Shown here: positions 5,914 to 7,840 of the stretch, piece by piece
Position numbering within the stretch: position 1 is the stretch's first letter
How the letters are laid out: each line of letters begins with the position of its first letter
Assembly (NCBI GenBank): GCA_021781255.1
Contig: JAJXXG010001062.1
Coordinates: 1-7,840 of the forward strand
From: Acidobacteriota bacterium
Lineage (GTDB): Bacteria; Acidobacteriota; Terriglobia; Terriglobales; Acidobacteriaceae
Reading direction: 5' to 3'
Length of the DNA: 7,840 bases
Made by a program: the position numbers and the translations under genes
Notes under the pieces: generated by a model
What the model saw: the letters and a program-made list of their open reading frames with translations, nothing else
What the model was told of the DNA's origin: nothing
The model's database searches: none

Positions 5914-7840
5914 TTACTGCCCCAGCGGACGATCTGTCCACAGCGTTTTATCCGCAATCGTCCGCACCGCATACAGCCGACCGGCAAGCAGTTGCTCCAC
6001 GCGGCTGCGGTTGGTGTCCTGGGCAAACAGCCAGTGCCGCGGTCCGTGACCCCAGTCCTGTACAAGCTCGTTCTCCGTCAGGAAGATCTTCGGCGCATCC
6101 GGATAGCACGATCCCCACAGCAGCGACGAAGTATTTCCATGCACCAGCAGCGCCGGACGCCCAAAGAACCGATGCGTGTAGAAGATCACCGACGAAGCAT
6201 CCGACTGGTCGCCAAAGACAATCAGGTCATCGCTCGGCGCAGCGTGGTCCAGCAGCGTGTCAGCCAGTTGCCGCGAGCTGAGCATCGGCTCAAATCGCGC
6301 AAAAGCCAGATGCGCCGCCACCAGAAACAGCGCCCCCGTGATCGCCACCGCCACCGTCGCGCGCACATTCTGTCTTCGCGCTCGCCACATCAGCGCCAGC
6401 ACAGGCCCCACCAGCAGCACCACCGCCGCCATCGCCGCCGGCAGTCGCAGCGCCGCAAACGACGGTCCCGTCAGGTCAAACAAGTGCGAGGTCGAAAGCG
6501 TGTAATCGCCCACCGCCCGATGCGCCAGCAGCGTTCCAATATCCGATACATAGGGCAGTGACCGCGAAGTCCACAATCCCCACGCCAGCGCCACGGCCGT
6601 CACCACACCCAGCACCGCAAAAAGCTCATGGCCAATCATCAGCCAGCGTCGTCCGCCCAGCACATCCTCGTCACGCTCGGCCGTCTCTTCCAGCCCAGCC
6701 AGCATGGCGCTGATCAGCATAATCATCGAAATCCACGCCGGCCACGTGTAGTATTCCTGATTCGTCGAAAGTGCAAAAAACACCAGTGTGAAGATCGAGA
6801 AGAACCCCAGCAGCCACGCCGACCGGCTGCGGAACTTCAGCCCCAGCACATAGGTCGCCGCATCCTCGCGCACCGCATGGTCCAGATAGAAATCCACCGT
6901 CTGCCCTGCATCCCGCCGCAGATGCTGCAACCACGTATGCCGCGTCTTCCACGCCACCATCAACGCCGCAGGCAGAAACAGGCTCCACGGAAACAGCCAC
7001 ACCAGATGCGCCAGCCAATACCACAACTGCGGCATCCGGTTGTAGTCATGCGGATAGCGTGTGCCCAGAAACCGGAAGACGTGCTCGTTCAAAAAGTAGA
7101 AATACCAGAATCCATGCACATTTCCCGGCGAGGGAATGTTACCCACCGGATGCCCCTGATCCGGATTCCGCAGCCCGGCCAGAATATGCCACGGCGCGGC
7201 AATCAGCAGAAAGATCGCCAGGCCCGAGAATGGCTTCACGCGCCGCCACCGCCGCCACTGTCCGCTCACCAGCATCATCGGCAACGCCGCGCCAACAAAA
7301 AACACCGGCGCAATCAGTCCCTTGGCCAGCATCGCCAGCGCCAGCAGCGCCCAGCACAGATAGAACCGCGCAGGACGCAGACTCTCAAATCCCGTCAGAA
7401 AACAGTACAGCGCGCCCAGCAGCAGAAACGTCAGCAGCGCCTCGGGAATATAGAAGCGCGTATAGAGAAACGGCCCAATCGCCGTCAGCACGCCCAGCCC
7501 TGCATAGAAGCCCGCCCGCGCACCCCACGCGCGCCGCGTCCACAGCCACGCCAGCCACGCGCAGCCCAGCACCGCCAGCGCATTCGGCAGGTGCGTGGCA
7601 AATACATTCTCGCCAAACACCTTGTAATCCAGCGCCACCAGCCAATAGGGCAGCGGAGGCTTTTCCAGATACCGGATCCCGTTGACCTTCATCGTCACCC
7701 AGTCGCCGGTTTCGGCTATGTGCGCCGCCGCCTGGGCGTGGCTCGCGTCCACATCGTCCAGCAGCGAAGGGGTAAACAGCGAAGCCCCATAGACCAGCAC
7801 AAACAAAAGCGTAAACAGCGTCCATACCCGCGCCGCGGAA
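5914..7840 (-). CDS. ArnT/PMT-family (GT83/GT39-like) membrane glycosyltransferase, 5'-truncated by window edge
   Basis: This polytopic inner-membrane glycosyltransferase probably transfers a sugar from a polyprenyl-phosphate donor to a lipid, glycan or protein on the periplasmic side; neither donor nor acceptor can be read from the sequence. The minus-strand frame stays open to the window end, with hydrophobic sequence (VWTLFTLLFVLVYGASLF) forming the first membrane helix. The gene therefore starts outside, and the TTG at 7806 is not a convincing start. About 641 residues are visible. After helix 1 comes the family's first periplasmic loop: LLDDVDASHAQAA with candidate catalytic Asp residues, then GDWVTMKVNGIRYLEKPPLPYW, matching the ArnT pattern of GDW...G..Y.EKP..YW. 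Around ten further hydrophobic helices follow. Other family-like parts are LAKGLIAPVFF, AAPWHILAG, LVWLFPWSLFLPAAL and FFALSTNQEYYTWPAW. The last 120 or so residues (from SSRQLADTLLD) are soluble and probably periplasmic, including DDLIVFGDQSDASSV and ending at the TAA. An ArnT-type aminoarabinose transferase for lipid A is one option, but this broad family has many roles in Acidobacteriota. Confidence 0.87.
   Translation of the reverse strand, partial: SAARVWTLFTLLFVLVYGASLFTPSLLDDVDASHAQAAAHIAETGDWVTMKVNGIRYLEKPPLPYWLVALDYKVFGENVFATHLPNALAVLGCAWLAWLWTRRAWGARAGFYAGLGVLTAIGPFLYTRFYIPEALLTFLLLGALYCFLTGFESLRPARFYLCWALLALAMLAKGLIAPVFFVGAALPMMLVSGQWRRWRRVKPFSGLAIFLLIAAPWHILAGLRNPDQGHPVGNIPSPGNVHGFWYFYFLNEHVFRFLGTRYPHDYNRMPQLWYWLAHLVWLFPWSLFLPAALMVAWKTRHTWLQHLRRDAGQTVDFYLDHAVREDAATYVLGLKFRSRSAWLLGFFSIFTLVFFALSTNQEYYTWPAWISMIMLISAMLAGLEETAERDEDVLGGRRWLMIGHELFAVLGVVTAVALAWGLWTSRSLPYVSDIGTLLAHRAVGDYTLSTSHLFDLTGPSFAALRLPAAMAAVVLLVGPVLALMWRARRQNVRATVAVAITGALFLVAAHLAFARFEPMLSSRQLADTLLDHAAPSDDLIVFGDQSDASSVIFYTHRFFGRPALLVHGNTSSLLWGSCYPDAPKIFLTENELVQDWGHGPRHWLFAQDTNRSRVEQLLAGRLYAVRTIADKTLWTDRPLGQ

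Noticed and set aside
5811..6065. 84-codon minus-strand frame overlapping the glycosyltransferase end and the spacer
   Set aside because: Out of frame with the transferase, Cys/Gly/Arg-rich, no domain, no convincing ribosome binding sequence.
5157..6281. 374-codon plus-strand frame spanning the MerR-TPR gene, the spacer and the end of the glycosyltransferase
   Set aside because: Antisense to two recognisable proteins, with an Arg/Ser/Pro/His-rich composition typical of antisense frames.
7385..7825. ATG-initiated minus-strand frame at the right edge as a separate gene
   Set aside because: It lies in a different frame from the glycosyltransferase, whose conserved first loop and helices occupy the same bases.

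Overview
The window is a GC-rich (about 60% by eye) bacterial chromosome segment with ordinary dense coding. The gene content best fits the Acidobacteriota, probably the Terriglobia (Acidobacterium/Terriglobus/Granulicella-like soil bacteria): a GTP-type PEP carboxykinase, large secreted sugar-active proteins with PKD and PA14 domains, a DUF1080 protein, a MerR-TPR fusion and an ArnT-like glycosyltransferase. This placement is an inference from gene content; no marker gene is present. There are no rRNA or tRNA genes, CRISPR arrays, transposases or phage genes.

Layout on the + strand: (1) the C-terminal three quarters of GTP-dependent phosphoenolpyruvate carboxykinase, cut by the left edge (2-1411); (2) a 757-residue exported parallel beta-helix glycoside hydrolase related to GH28/GH49 polysaccharide hydrolases, with C-terminal PKD and PA14 domains (1513-3786); (3) a 205-bp spacer holding three 18-bp tandem repeats and a good sigma70-like promoter; (4) an exported DUF1080 (3-keto-disaccharide hydrolase family) protein (3992-4750). 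On the - strand, convergent with these: (5) a MerR-type DNA-binding domain fused to TPR repeats (4806-5753), preceded by a locally AT-rich 160-bp spacer with a perfect 8-bp inverted repeat; (6) a polytopic ArnT/PMT-family (GT83/GT39-like) glycosyltransferase, cut by the right edge (5914-7840).

Genes 2 and 4 probably form a functional pair for extracytoplasmic breakdown of a plant- or microbe-derived polysaccharide, though each seems to have its own promoter. PEP carboxykinase is a central gluconeogenic enzyme whose position next to them may be accidental. The glycosyltransferase acts at the inner membrane on lipid-linked sugars. The MerR-TPR protein lies downstream of it in the same direction and may be co-transcribed or autoregulated.

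No clearly new multi-gene system is visible. The points most worth following up are the non-canonical active site of the beta-helix enzyme, its possible leaderless start, the 18-bp repeats before the DUF1080 gene, and the MerR-TPR fusion with the dyad in its leader.
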